From JAAYEL01 sp964345835 (lineage in GTDB: Bacteria; Bacillota; Clostridia; Tissierellales; Peptoniphilaceae), in assembly GCA_964345835.1 (NCBI GenBank), contig CAYFSL010000014.1:1-23010 (forward strand): a DNA stretch of 23,010 nucleotides, written 5' to 3'. Positions 5,915-13,343 of this stretch are shown piece by piece. Position 1 is the first letter of the stretch. Every line of letters starts with the position of its first letter. The notes under the pieces are model-generated. The model did no database searches. It saw only the letters and a list, made by a program, of their open reading frames with translations, and had not been told where the DNA came from. A program made the position numbers and the translations under genes.

Positions 5915-6238
5915 ATGAATAAACCATTGATTTTAATATTTTTCGCATTTATTTGCTTTATTTTTAGCATCCTGGCATTTTTTGAAAAGGGACCATTGTT
6001 AAACAATGCCTTCCTATTTGCCCCTAAAAAGGAAAAAGAGAAGATGGACAAGTCCCCCCACTATAGGCAATCAGGGATCTGCTTTATGCTTATGGGGATT
6101 TACTTCTTAATCGAATATGCCAATATTGTCTATAAGTTGGCGGTATTGAGATATATTTCTTGGGTCGTTCTTGCCAGCCTTTTAATTTATACTGTCTGGT
6201 CGGCAGTTAAGATTGGTAAGATGCAAAGAAAAGACTAG
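5915..6238 (+). CDS. small membrane protein, DUF3784-like
   Basis: 107 aa with three hydrophobic helices at about residues 4-23, 53-70 and 80-97, and a short cytoplasmic-type basic tail (KIGKMQRKD). The loop APKKEKEKMDKSPHYRQSG resembles the conserved EKEK-D segment of DUF3784 proteins, which have the same size and topology; this is from memory and not a search. AAGGAG lies 5 nt before ATG 5915. It is probably monocistronic, under the dyad-containing promoter at 5837-5874. No function can be assigned. Confidence 0.7.
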   Translation: MNKPLILIFFAFICFIFSILAFFEKGPLLNNAFLFAPKKEKEKMDKSPHYRQSGICFMLMGIYFLIEYANIVYKLAVLRYISWVVLASLLIYTVWSAVKIGKMQRKD

Positions 6239-6317
6239 GGATTTTCTGACCCATATTATGAAAGGAAGTTAAATAGTAAGCCTAAAAATATAGGATGATA
6301 GATAAGTCTCATATAAA

Positions 6318-6345
6318 AGGGGCAATAAATATCCCCGTAGGGGAG
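6318..6345. repeat. GGGG/CCCC/GGGG stem elements
   Basis: In the 190-bp interval before the tenA remnant, a GGGG block (6319-6322) is followed by TCCCC-GTA-GGGGA. The CCCC block could pair with either GGGG block, giving two alternative hairpins. There is no T-run after them. This is not a TPP riboswitch: no CTGAGA or ACCTGA-type core is present. Confidence 0.3.
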
Positions 6346-6355
6346 TTAAGGGATA

Positions 6356-6364
6356 TGTTATAAT
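6356..6364 (+). promoter_or_regulatory. promoter of the tenA remnant-thiD-MFS operon
   Basis: TGTTATAAT is an extended -10 element (TATAAT at 6359-6364), about 64 nt before ATG 6428. The -35 is not recognisable. Confidence 0.45.
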
Positions 6365-6427
6365 AATCCTTATACTAAATATTTTTTACACTAAGTGATT
6401 TAATGCAATAAAAATCTGGGAGGACAT

Positions 6428-6580
6428 ATGTTATTTACCGACCAGTTGTATGACCAGACCAAGGAGATATGGGAGGCTTACTTTGACCACTTTTTTGTAA
6501 AGGGGATTGAAGATGGAAGTCTAGATAAGGACAAGTTCAAATTCTATATGGTCCAAGCCTATGACTTTGGGGCAATTTAG
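6428..6580 (+). pseudogene. tenA: truncated tenA (thiaminase II family) remnant
   Basis: A 50-codon frame starts behind a good GGGAGG ribosome binding site. It matches the N-terminus of TenA: TDQLYDQTKEIWEAYFDHFF, then VKGIEDGSLDKDKFKFYMVQ. Intact TenA is about 220 aa and continues with the QDYLYL helix. Here the frame runs YDFGAI and stops at a TAG that touches the AGGAGGG ribosome binding site of thiD. The rest of the gene, with the catalytic Cys, is missing, so it cannot be an active TenA. The clean start and its position suggest the remnant is still translated and couples ribosomes to thiD. A deletion between tenA and thiD is the simplest origin. Confidence 0.8.
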
Positions 6581-6588
6581 GAGGGAAG

Positions 6589-7371
6589 ATGAAAACAGCG
6601 TTGACAATAGCAGGGTCCGACTCCAGTGGTGGAGCAGGTATCCAAGCAGATATTAAGACAATGATAACAAATGGGGTCTATGCCATGTCGGTTATTACCG
6701 CTCTTACAGCCCAAAATACCACAGGGGTTAGGTCAATAGAAGAAGCCAGTCCCCAATTTGTGGCAGACCAGTTAGATAGCGTCTTTGAGGATATTTTTCC
6801 AGATGCGGTAAAGACGGGGATGCTTTCATCTACAGAAATAATCGAGGTAATCGGCGAGAAGTTAAGGGAATATGGGGCTAGAAATATAGTAATCGACCCA
6901 GTCATGGTTGCAACTAGTGGGGCCAAGCTAATAGCTGATGAGGCCATAGAAGCCTTAAAGACAGAGTTATTTCCTCTAGCTACAGTGATTACTCCTAATA
7001 TTTTTGAGGCGGAAATCCTTTCCGGCTTAAAGATAAAGGATGCTAAAGACATGGAAGTGGCAGCCAAGGCAATCTATGACAAATATGGCTGTTCAGTTTT
7101 ACTAAAGGGGGGCCATAGCATAAATGATGCCAACGACCTTTTATATACCGATGGGAACATCCACTGGTTTAAGGGGGAAAGGATAGACAATCCCAATACC
7201 CATGGTACAGGTTGTACCCTTTCTAGTGCCATTGCCTCCAACCTTGCCAAGGGTAAGGACCTTGTAAAGTCCGTTGAGGCTTCTAAGGAATATATATCAA
7301 ATGCCCTTAGGGATGGCCTTGACCTGGGCCATGGGTCAGGCCCCTTGAACCACGGATTTAATATTAAATAG
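6589..7371 (+). CDS. thiD: hydroxymethylpyrimidine/phosphomethylpyrimidine kinase
   Basis: Phosphorylates HMP and then HMP-phosphate to HMP-PP for thiamine synthesis, cytoplasmic, ribokinase fold, 260 aa, full length. The N-terminal substrate loop is GSDSSGGAGIQAD (9-21). The anion hole and catalytic motif GTGC is at 206-209 (HGTGCTLSSA). DPVM (103-106) and TPN (135-137) are the usual internal motifs. AGGAGGG lies just upstream of ATG 6589 and overlaps the end of the tenA remnant. No thiC, thiE, thiM or TPP riboswitch is visible here, which fits a salvage role using imported HMP. It could also act as a pyridoxal kinase, as some ThiD proteins do. Confidence 0.95.
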   Translation: MKTALTIAGSDSSGGAGIQADIKTMITNGVYAMSVITALTAQNTTGVRSIEEASPQFVADQLDSVFEDIFPDAVKTGMLSSTEIIEVIGEKLREYGARNIVIDPVMVATSGAKLIADEAIEALKTELFPLATVITPNIFEAEILSGLKIKDAKDMEVAAKAIYDKYGCSVLLKGGHSINDANDLLYTDGNIHWFKGERIDNPNTHGTGCTLSSAIASNLAKGKDLVKSVEASKEYISNALRDGLDLGHGSGPLNHGFNIK

Positions 7372-7383
7372 TGGAGGACTAAG

Positions 7384-8553
7384 TTGAATAAGCAAAAATT
7401 ACAGACCCAATATAGCCTGCTTCAAGGCCTATATTGGGGTCTCTTTGGTATAACCATCTCCTTTGTAAATTCCTACCTATATGGGCTGGGACTTGATACA
7501 GATCTCATAGGGATTTCCATTTCCCTGGCTACTGCCCTTGCGGCCTTTTGCCAGATGGTTTTGGGGAAGAAACTAAATACCAGTAGAAAGATAAATTGGA
7601 ACAATATCCTAAAGGTGTTATTGGCTATAAGGCTTATGGCTAACCTTATCCTTATGACCACGAGTGACAAGACCATCTCCCTTATAACGTTTGGGATAGC
7701 GGTTTTTTGCCTTCAAGCCATGCTTCCCTTTGTCAACCTTGCAAGCTTTGACTATGAAGAAGAGGGCATCGAGCTTAATTTCGGCCTTGCCAGAGGCTTT
7801 GGATCTTTATTTTTTGCAGGCATAGTTTATGTATTGGGAGGGCTTGTTGCCCAAAGGGGGATTTACACCATCCTACTAGCAGGCTTGATAGTAGGGATCC
7901 TGATGTTTATAGTCCTTATATCCATGCCGGCAAGTAAAAAAGAAGGAAAATTAGCACAATCATCAGATACTTCCAAGGGGTTGAGATATTTTTATAGAAA
8001 ATACCCGTCCTTTATGGTAATGCAAATAGCCTTTATCTTGATTATGGCCTTTCATAACAATGTAAATGCCTACCTCTTACAGATATTAAATAGGGCAGGT
8101 GGAGGCAACAAGGAGCTGGGGGTAGCCCTATTTATAGCGGCCCTTTGCGAGCTTCCCGTCATGTTTTTTTACTCAAAGATTAGGGAAAGGCTTTCGTCAG
8201 AAAAGCTCCTTTTAATAGCTGCAACATTTTTCGTAATAAAGGGGCTGATATTTTACCTGGCTACGTCTATAGGAGGGGTCTACCTGGCTCAATTCTTGCA
8301 ACTTTTGACCTTTGCCATCTTCATCTCGGCATCAGTTTACTATGCAAAAGACAGGCTAGATGCAGAGGACCAGGCCCAAGGCCAGACCCTGGTAGGGGCG
8401 TCAAGTACGGCGGGAAGTGTTGTTGGGAGCCTTTCAGGGGGCTTTTTAATAAAAAATTTTGGGATGGATAAAAATCTGATTTTCATAATAGTTATCGCCA
8501 TCCTATCGACCCTTACAGTCTTATTCTCTACCGCTAGAGATAAGAGGATTTAG
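7384..8553 (+). CDS. MFS transporter (MFS_1-like/HcaT-like)
   Basis: A 389-aa inner-membrane protein with about 12 hydrophobic helices. The start YSLLQGLYWGLFGITISFVN and the segment FGLARGFGSLFFAGIVYVLG (about residues 130-149) are typical of the LacY/HcaT-like MFS branch. It starts at TTG 7384 with GGAGG 6 nt upstream; there is no ATG at an equivalent place. Only 12 nt separate it from thiD, and the terminator at 8642-8686 closes the unit. An uptake system for HMP, thiamine or another precursor fits the context, but the substrate is inferred from position only. Confidence 0.85.
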   Translation: MNKQKLQTQYSLLQGLYWGLFGITISFVNSYLYGLGLDTDLIGISISLATALAAFCQMVLGKKLNTSRKINWNNILKVLLAIRLMANLILMTTSDKTISLITFGIAVFCLQAMLPFVNLASFDYEEEGIELNFGLARGFGSLFFAGIVYVLGGLVAQRGIYTILLAGLIVGILMFIVLISMPASKKEGKLAQSSDTSKGLRYFYRKYPSFMVMQIAFILIMAFHNNVNAYLLQILNRAGGGNKELGVALFIAALCELPVMFFYSKIRERLSSEKLLLIAATFFVIKGLIFYLATSIGGVYLAQFLQLLTFAIFISASVYYAKDRLDAEDQAQGQTLVGASSTAGSVVGSLSGGFLIKNFGMDKNLIFIIVIAILSTLTVLFSTARDKRI

Positions 8554-8641
8554 GTATTTTATGGAAAGAATAGCTAATTGCTTTAATAAACTAGAAAACA
8601 TACCATCTTGATATAAGAACAAATGGATTTATAAAAGTTAA

Positions 8642-8686
8642 AAGGCTAATATAGGAAACACAAGTCCTATATTAGCCTTATTTTTT
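8642..8686 (+). terminator. strong intrinsic terminator
   Basis: AAGGCTAATATAGGA (8642-8656) pairs perfectly over 15 bp with TCCTATATTAGCCTT (8665-8679) around an 8-nt loop, followed by ATTTTTT. It ends the thiD-MFS unit. It may also act on the converging flavin operon, since the minus strand after the stem is T-rich. Confidence 0.9.
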
Positions 8687-8761
8687 GCTTACTTTGCTTT
8701 CTGATTATTATCTTATCTTTTGACCCTTAAAACATGATAAAGATTAGGCTTATAGCAGAAA

Positions 8762-9415
8762 TTAGTAGTCAGTCGCCCCGCTGGTCCCGTCTGAGTAAGG
8801 GTCGTCTAAGTCTATATAACCCCCAGCCTGGAGGGTTAAAAGATACTTGGTTTTGATATCATCAAGGGCCAATTGATTTACAAGGTCTGCATATTTCATA
8901 AATCTTTTAACACAGTGGTCCAAGTAGTCCTGGCTTAACTCATCCACAAGCCTTCCATCATCATCAAACAATTTCCCAGCTTCAACCATTAAAAAATCAC
9001 TTCCCGGCATTACAAAGGCTTCAAGACCAGGAGCGGTCAAAATTTCTTTAAGATGCATTTGTGCCATGAGACTAGCCTTTTTATCAAGAGAAACCCCCAT
9101 TAATAAGACAGGCTTATTAGTTAAAGGGTGGATATCAAAAGAAAGCCATTCTAGGAGGCTCTTTAACCTGGGCGATATGCTATTATTCACCTGGTCATAG
9201 GCTATAATAACACCGTCGGAAGCCTCGATTTTATTCTTGATTTCTACAAGGCCTGGGTAGTCAGATATATTAAGGTCCCTATTAAAAAGGGGGACAAGGT
9301 ATAAATCAACTGGGTCAACGAATACTTCGCCAGCCATTAGAAAGCCTGTATAATCCAGAAGTTTTTTTACATATGAGTCGGACCTATCCGACCCGACTAT
9401 TCCAACAAAATTCAT
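8762..9415 (-). CDS. NADPH-dependent FMN reductase-like protein (distal)
   Basis: A 217-aa flavodoxin-like protein, predicted cytoplasmic. The phosphate-binding loop is GSDRSDSYVKK (8-18, compare GSLR-x-x-S in the family). The helix LKSLLEWLSF (about 104-113) and the segment NKPVLLMGVSL (about 119-129) match the FMN_red core. The usual PEYNGS flavin contact is changed to YDQVNNS (about 94-100), so cofactor handling may differ. An acidic C-terminal tail (YIDLDDPYSDGTS) is not part of the core. It follows the sister reductase by 15 nt with its own GGAGG site. It is likely to act together with it and ApbE in one flavin-dependent pathway. Confidence 0.78.
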   Translation of the reverse strand: MNFVGIVGSDRSDSYVKKLLDYTGFLMAGEVFVDPVDLYLVPLFNRDLNISDYPGLVEIKNKIEASDGVIIAYDQVNNSISPRLKSLLEWLSFDIHPLTNKPVLLMGVSLDKKASLMAQMHLKEILTAPGLEAFVMPGSDFLMVEAGKLFDDDGRLVDELSQDYLDHCVKRFMKYADLVNQLALDDIKTKYLLTLQAGGYIDLDDPYSDGTSGATDY

Positions 9416-9430
9416 ATATCCTCCACTTGT

Positions 9431-10054
9431 CTATTTAGCTTCATTCCAAACTCTTGCCCTATCAATAAAGACCAAAAAATCATCTAGGTCTTTTTTTAAG
9501 TTATCAAAGTCTTTATCATCTACAAAGCTTCCATCCTGGTTAAAACTTGACAGGGACTCATTCAGGATAAAATTCTTAGGAAATACCATGGGGCTTAGCT
9601 TTTCATCTTCTAGAATCTGCCTTAGGATGGCCAGGGCTTTTATAGATCCCGTCCTTCCGTGGTTTGCTGATAGGAGAAACAAGGGCTTATCCTTCATGCA
9701 ATAAGGGGGAAGGCTCATCCAGACAAGAAAATTCATAAGGGATGAACTTGGGGCGTGGAGGTATTCAACCGATGACAAGATAATCCCAGAGGCTTCATCT
9801 ATGGACTTTATTATAGGGAGAAGGGGGCTAGAAAAGTCGGAATTTTCAAAGTTTATCTTAGCTTTATCCTCGCCATTTCCCATAGTTTCTAAAGGGGGTT
9901 GACCCATTTGCCCATAGTCTAAGTATGGGATGTTTTTAATATCTATAATTTCAACATTTGCCTTATCCTTTAGGATTTCCTTGACATTTTCAAGGACCAG
10001 GGCATTTGTGGACTTGGACGAGTTTGTGCCAAGGATGGCAACTATCTTTTTCAT
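9431..10054 (-). CDS. NADPH-dependent FMN reductase-like protein (proximal)
   Basis: A 207-aa flavodoxin-fold protein of the FMN_red family. The N-terminal loop is GTNSSKSTNALVLENVKEIL (9-28). IPYLDYGQ and the core helix LMNFLVWMS follow, and KPLFLLSANHGRTGS corresponds to the second flavin loop. The usual PEYN is replaced by SVEYLHAP. Its ATG overlaps the ApbE stop by 4 nt (ATGA), showing translational coupling, and a GGAGG site precedes it. The protein is a diverged paralogue of the next gene. Together they could form a heterodimeric NAD(P)H oxidoreductase; that is inference. Confidence 0.8.
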   Translation of the reverse strand: MKKIVAILGTNSSKSTNALVLENVKEILKDKANVEIIDIKNIPYLDYGQMGQPPLETMGNGEDKAKINFENSDFSSPLLPIIKSIDEASGIILSSVEYLHAPSSSLMNFLVWMSLPPYCMKDKPLFLLSANHGRTGSIKALAILRQILEDEKLSPMVFPKNFILNESLSSFNQDGSFVDDKDFDNLKKDLDDFLVFIDRARVWNEAK

Positions 10055-10998
10055 AACTTATCCTCCATATATTTTGATAGGTCTCTGGAAGTCTTTATTA
10101 ATCCTGATTCATAGACCGCTATAGCTGTAAAGCCCCTTAACCAGGCCTCTTTCTTTATTCTTTCAAAGTCCATACCGAAAAGGGACGATGAAAATATTTC
10201 TCCGTCCAGAGAACTTTCAGATATTATAGTTAAAGATTGCATGGGGCCTCCTATTGGGTAGCCAGTTTCAGGGTCCAGGATATGGTGGAAGTATTTTCCA
10301 GAATGACTAAATCCCCTTTCATAGATCCCAGAAGTCACAAAGGACAGGTCATTTGCTTTTATAAGCAGGATATTTTCTCCTCTTTCCTTAAAGGGAGCCT
10401 GGATCCCAATCCTCCAATAAAGGTCCTTAGAGTAAAGGTTAAAGCCGTGACAGTAAATATTTCCTCCCAGGTTAATAAGGGCGGAAACTATGGCATTTTC
10501 CTTAAAATATTCAACCAGCTTGTCACAAATATAGCCCTTAGCCAGGCAACCCAGGTCAAGCTTCATGGAATTTTTAGCAAAATAGAAGGTCCTATCCTCA
10601 TGGGAAATGGTAAAGTCCTCTTTGCTAGTTAGGTCTAGGGCTTTTTTAATGGGTGTCACATCGGGAATGAAGTTTCTTCTACCATTAAAATCCCAGAGGT
10701 CGATTACCGGACCAAGGAGGAGGTTAAGCCTGGAGTCTTTAAGGTCATCTAGCTTATAAGCCCTCTCAACCATATAGAGGATATCCTCTGAAACCCTTAT
10801 TTTAAATCCTTCTTGTCCCTTCTTCTTTGTAAAATCATTTTTAACTCTTTCAAAATTCCTATAAAAAGCGACTATCATATCATTGTAACCCTCAACAATT
10901 TTTCTAGCCTCAGAGAGGAAGGGGGAGGGGTTATCATCAAAAATTTTTATTTCAATATTTGTCCCTAAGGACTTAAACTTTATGCTTTTTTCTTTCAT
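10051..10998 (-). CDS. apbE: FAD:protein FMN transferase (ApbE family), cytoplasmic type
   Basis: Transfers the FMN part of FAD to a Thr/Ser of a target flavoprotein, Mg-dependent. 315 aa. Family motifs in order: DLGCLAKGY (148-156), LGGN (177-180), TSGIYERGF (222-230), HHILDPETGYP (238-248) and SLDGEIFSSS (262-271), the metal-binding segment in which Ser replaces the usual Thr. There is no signal peptide or lipobox, so it should act inside the cell, unlike the exported ApbE that serves Rnf/Nqr. The RBS is weak (AAGGG, 11 nt before ATG). It is first in an operon with two FMN reductase-like genes. No target protein with a flavinylation motif is encoded in the window. Confidence 0.9.
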   Translation of the reverse strand: MKEKSIKFKSLGTNIEIKIFDDNPSPFLSEARKIVEGYNDMIVAFYRNFERVKNDFTKKKGQEGFKIRVSEDILYMVERAYKLDDLKDSRLNLLLGPVIDLWDFNGRRNFIPDVTPIKKALDLTSKEDFTISHEDRTFYFAKNSMKLDLGCLAKGYICDKLVEYFKENAIVSALINLGGNIYCHGFNLYSKDLYWRIGIQAPFKERGENILLIKANDLSFVTSGIYERGFSHSGKYFHHILDPETGYPIGGPMQSLTIISESSLDGEIFSSSLFGMDFERIKKEAWLRGFTAIAVYESGLIKTSRDLSKYMEDKL

Positions 10999-11068
10999 AT
11001 AAACAAGGACCCTTAACTAAAGTATAGAGGCTATTAGCCTAATTTATTTCTATATATTCTATATATCC

Positions 11069-11097
11069 ATTATCTTAAATCATATTTAAAATGTCTA
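11069..11097 (-). promoter_or_regulatory. promoter of the apbE operon
   Basis: On the minus strand, TAGACA (11097-11092) is followed after exactly 17 nt by GATAAT (11074-11069), giving a leader of about 65 nt before the apbE start. Confidence 0.55.
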
Positions 11098-11176
11098 ATT
11101 TATAAACTATATAAGGAGGAAGGTTCTATAAACACCTTGAAAAGATCTGGAAACTTATTACAATCCTTTAATAAAC

Positions 11177-11210
11177 TTGACAGTTTTACCAGGGGGAAAT
11201 GGGCTATTAT
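11177..11210 (+). promoter_or_regulatory. possible promoter of the Tad operon
   Basis: A consensus TTGACA (11177-11182) is followed by TATTAT (11205-11210), but the spacer is 22 nt, far from 17. If used, transcription would start only about 10 nt before the first ATG. A second weak candidate is TATATA at 11108-11113, next to an orphan AGGAGGAAGG (11115-11124). I see no convincing standard promoter in 11100-11227. Confidence 0.3.
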
Positions 11211-11227
11211 AGGGGTGGGTGGTGAAG

Positions 11228-12145
11228 ATGAAAAAACTATTTATATTTTTTGAAGACCTTGAATATGCAAGGAGCTTTATCCCAACTGTAGAAAAAAACT
11301 ATGGGGAAAGATTTGAGATAGTCAGGGATGTTGGACAAGAGAAGCTTAGAGAAAAGCTAGAGTTGGATAAAGACGCTTTTTTGCTAACAGACTCATTAAG
11401 TCTAACTGTAAATAATAGGATCTATTTTTATGAGGAAAGAAAAGAAGAAAAAGTTCTTGGAGGCTTTGCAATATTTAAATACCAGGGGCTTGATAAAATT
11501 TTTTCTCAGATAGACAAGCTGATAAATGAGCTTGCTAAAAGGACAAGGATTATAAACCTTATAAACCTTGATTTTATGGAGAGGTCCAGAGACTATAATG
11601 AAGGACTTTACAGGAGGCTTAGTGAGGATAATAAGCTCCTGGTGCTAAGGCTAAATCAGCTAGAGGTCATGGATATTAGCGAGGAAGAGCTTGGCTTAGA
11701 AGCCCTGGTCATGTCCGCAAAAATCGGGGGCGATATAGAGAAGGAAGCGGTTGTAAATAGGGGGAGGTATTATGACTATATTAATACTTGGTCTGATCCT
11801 GACCTATTTTACAGGTTAGAAGAAAAGAACATTTCAAATATTATTAGGCAGGTAAAAGCCTATGACTATAATCTGGTAATTTTAGAATTCAATTTTTCAT
11901 TTTTCAATAATTTTTTAATCCTAGTACAAGAAGCAGATAAAAATATCATTAAGACAATTTATAGGCCCTATAACGACCATTTGAAAAAGGAAATATCCTT
12001 CCTTGAGGAAAGGGGGATTTTATCGGGTGATTATAGGCTCTTTCATATTGACATTAAAGACCTGGAAAAATCCTTGCCAGACTTAAACAAGTCGGAAGGC
12101 TACAAGAAAATTTTAGGGGAAGTGGATGACCTTGTTAGTAGATGA
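11228..12145 (+). CDS. TadZ/CpaE-like pilus localisation protein, degenerate ATPase
   Basis: 305 aa, first gene of the Tad operon, in the place where TadZ/CpaE is found. It has a receiver-like N-terminus (FIFFEDLEYARSFIPTVEKN, about 4-23). The MinD-like half has segments such as TRIINLINLDFMERSRDYNE and YDYNLVILEFNF, which correspond to Walker-type strands, but no G-x-x-x-G-K-[ST] Walker A motif exists anywhere. It would then be a non-hydrolysing scaffold that places the TadA motor at the pole or membrane. The frame is open from GTG 11219; ATG 11228 is preferred because AGGGGTGG (11211-11218) is 9 nt before it. The end overlaps tadA by 20 nt. The assignment rests mainly on context. Confidence 0.6.
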   Translation: MKKLFIFFEDLEYARSFIPTVEKNYGERFEIVRDVGQEKLREKLELDKDAFLLTDSLSLTVNNRIYFYEERKEEKVLGGFAIFKYQGLDKIFSQIDKLINELAKRTRIINLINLDFMERSRDYNEGLYRRLSEDNKLLVLRLNQLEVMDISEEELGLEALVMSAKIGGDIEKEAVVNRGRYYDYINTWSDPDLFYRLEEKNISNIIRQVKAYDYNLVILEFNFSFFNNFLILVQEADKNIIKTIYRPYNDHLKKEISFLEERGILSGDYRLFHIDIKDLEKSLPDLNKSEGYKKILGEVDDLVSR

Positions 12146-13343
12146 TGACCAATTAATTTGCGAGATAAGAAACCAGGCCCTAGAAGATGAAGGGATAGTT
12201 AATATGAATGATGACACCCTCTTACTTTACATCAATAAGCTGGTTTATGCCAGAGAAAAAGACGGCCTAGAAGAGGTTGATTTCGATAGGGTGTATGATC
12301 TGTCAAGACAAGTATTTTACAGGATTCGAGGTCTAGGTGTTTTAGAAAACTATATAGAAGATGACATGATAAATGAAATCATGGTTAATGATATTGATGA
12401 GATTTTTGTTGAAAGGGCTGGTCGTCTGGAAAAACTTCCTATAAAGATAGAAAGTCGGGAAGAATACCTCCGTATTATCAATAAGATAGTTAACAAGTCT
12501 GGAAGGGAGGTCAACCTTTCAAACCCCATAGTAGATGCCAGGTTAGATGACGGATCCAGGGTAAATATTGTCCTATCTCCTATAGCTCTTAACCAGGCAG
12601 CCCTGACTATAAGGAAGTTTCCTAAAAAAACTATGGACATGAACTTCCTTTTAGAAAATGGGACTATAAACCGGGAGCTAGCAGATTTTTTAGGCCTTTT
12701 AGTCAGGTCTAAACATAACCTCTTGATTAGCGGGGGAACCTCTTCTGGTAAGACAAGTTTTCTCAATGCCTTATCGGAATACATTGGAGAAGATGAAAGG
12801 ATAATAACCATAGAAGATTCCAGGGAGCTTCAACTTATCAATAAGAAAAACCTGGTGAGTATGGAAACGAGAAATGCCAACAATTCCTTAAAGGGTCAAA
12901 TAGGGATGGATGACCTTATAAAAACATCCCTCAGAATGAGACCTGACAGGATTATCGTTGGCGAGGTAAGGGGGAAGGAGGCCTTGGAGATGCTGGAATG
13001 TTTGAATACGGGACATGCTGGAAGCATGGCTAGTGGGCATGCTAACTCCAGTTCTGATATGGTATCAAGGCTTGAGACCATGGTACTAAAGGCGGGAGAC
13101 AATATCCCCCTGGAAGCCATAAAAAAAATGCTAGCATCTTCTGTCGATTATATCATCCACCTATCCAGAATTTCGGAGAAGAAGAGGAGGCTGGTCGAAG
13201 TAAGTGAGCTATACTACCAGGATGGGGAGATAGGCTTGAATAAGATATTTGTATATGACCCCAGAAAGGACCAATGTGTGAGGACGACTAACAAGATAAT
13301 GAATTTAGGAAAGATGATGCTATATGAAAGTTTGGACCAATAA
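12126..13343 (+). CDS. tadA: Tad/Flp pilus assembly ATPase
   Basis: A CpaF/TadA-type secretion ATPase of 405 aa, a hexameric cytoplasmic motor that drives pilus assembly. The N-terminal domain spans about residues 30-175 and contains the family segment IEDDMINEIMVNDIDEIFVE. Walker A is GGTSSGKTS (203-211), Walker B is RPDRIIVGE (272-280, with catalytic E280), and the His box is TGHAGSMASGHANSSSD (295-311). The Asp box is IEDSRELQL (229-237). The start ATG 12126 lies inside the previous gene and has AGGGGAAGTGG directly upstream. The end overlaps tadB by 20 nt. It is the best-conserved gene of the locus and the firmest evidence for a Tad system. Confidence 0.96.
   Translation: MTLLVDDDQLICEIRNQALEDEGIVNMNDDTLLLYINKLVYAREKDGLEEVDFDRVYDLSRQVFYRIRGLGVLENYIEDDMINEIMVNDIDEIFVERAGRLEKLPIKIESREEYLRIINKIVNKSGREVNLSNPIVDARLDDGSRVNIVLSPIALNQAALTIRKFPKKTMDMNFLLENGTINRELADFLGLLVRSKHNLLISGGTSSGKTSFLNALSEYIGEDERIITIEDSRELQLINKKNLVSMETRNANNSLKGQIGMDDLIKTSLRMRPDRIIVGEVRGKEALEMLECLNTGHAGSMASGHANSSSDMVSRLETMVLKAGDNIPLEAIKKMLASSVDYIIHLSRISEKKRRLVEVSELYYQDGEIGLNKIFVYDPRKDQCVRTTNKIMNLGKMMLYESLDQ

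Noticed and set aside
6239..6427. A TPP riboswitch upstream of the thi genes
   Set aside because: None of the conserved core (CTGAGA, ACCTGA, GGATAATGCC-type) is present.
10237..10632. A 131-codon plus-strand ORF
   Set aside because: It lies entirely antisense to apbE, whose motifs are intact, and has no recognisable features.
12350..12811. A 153-codon minus-strand ORF
   Set aside because: It is the antisense shadow of tadA, which is strongly conserved here.
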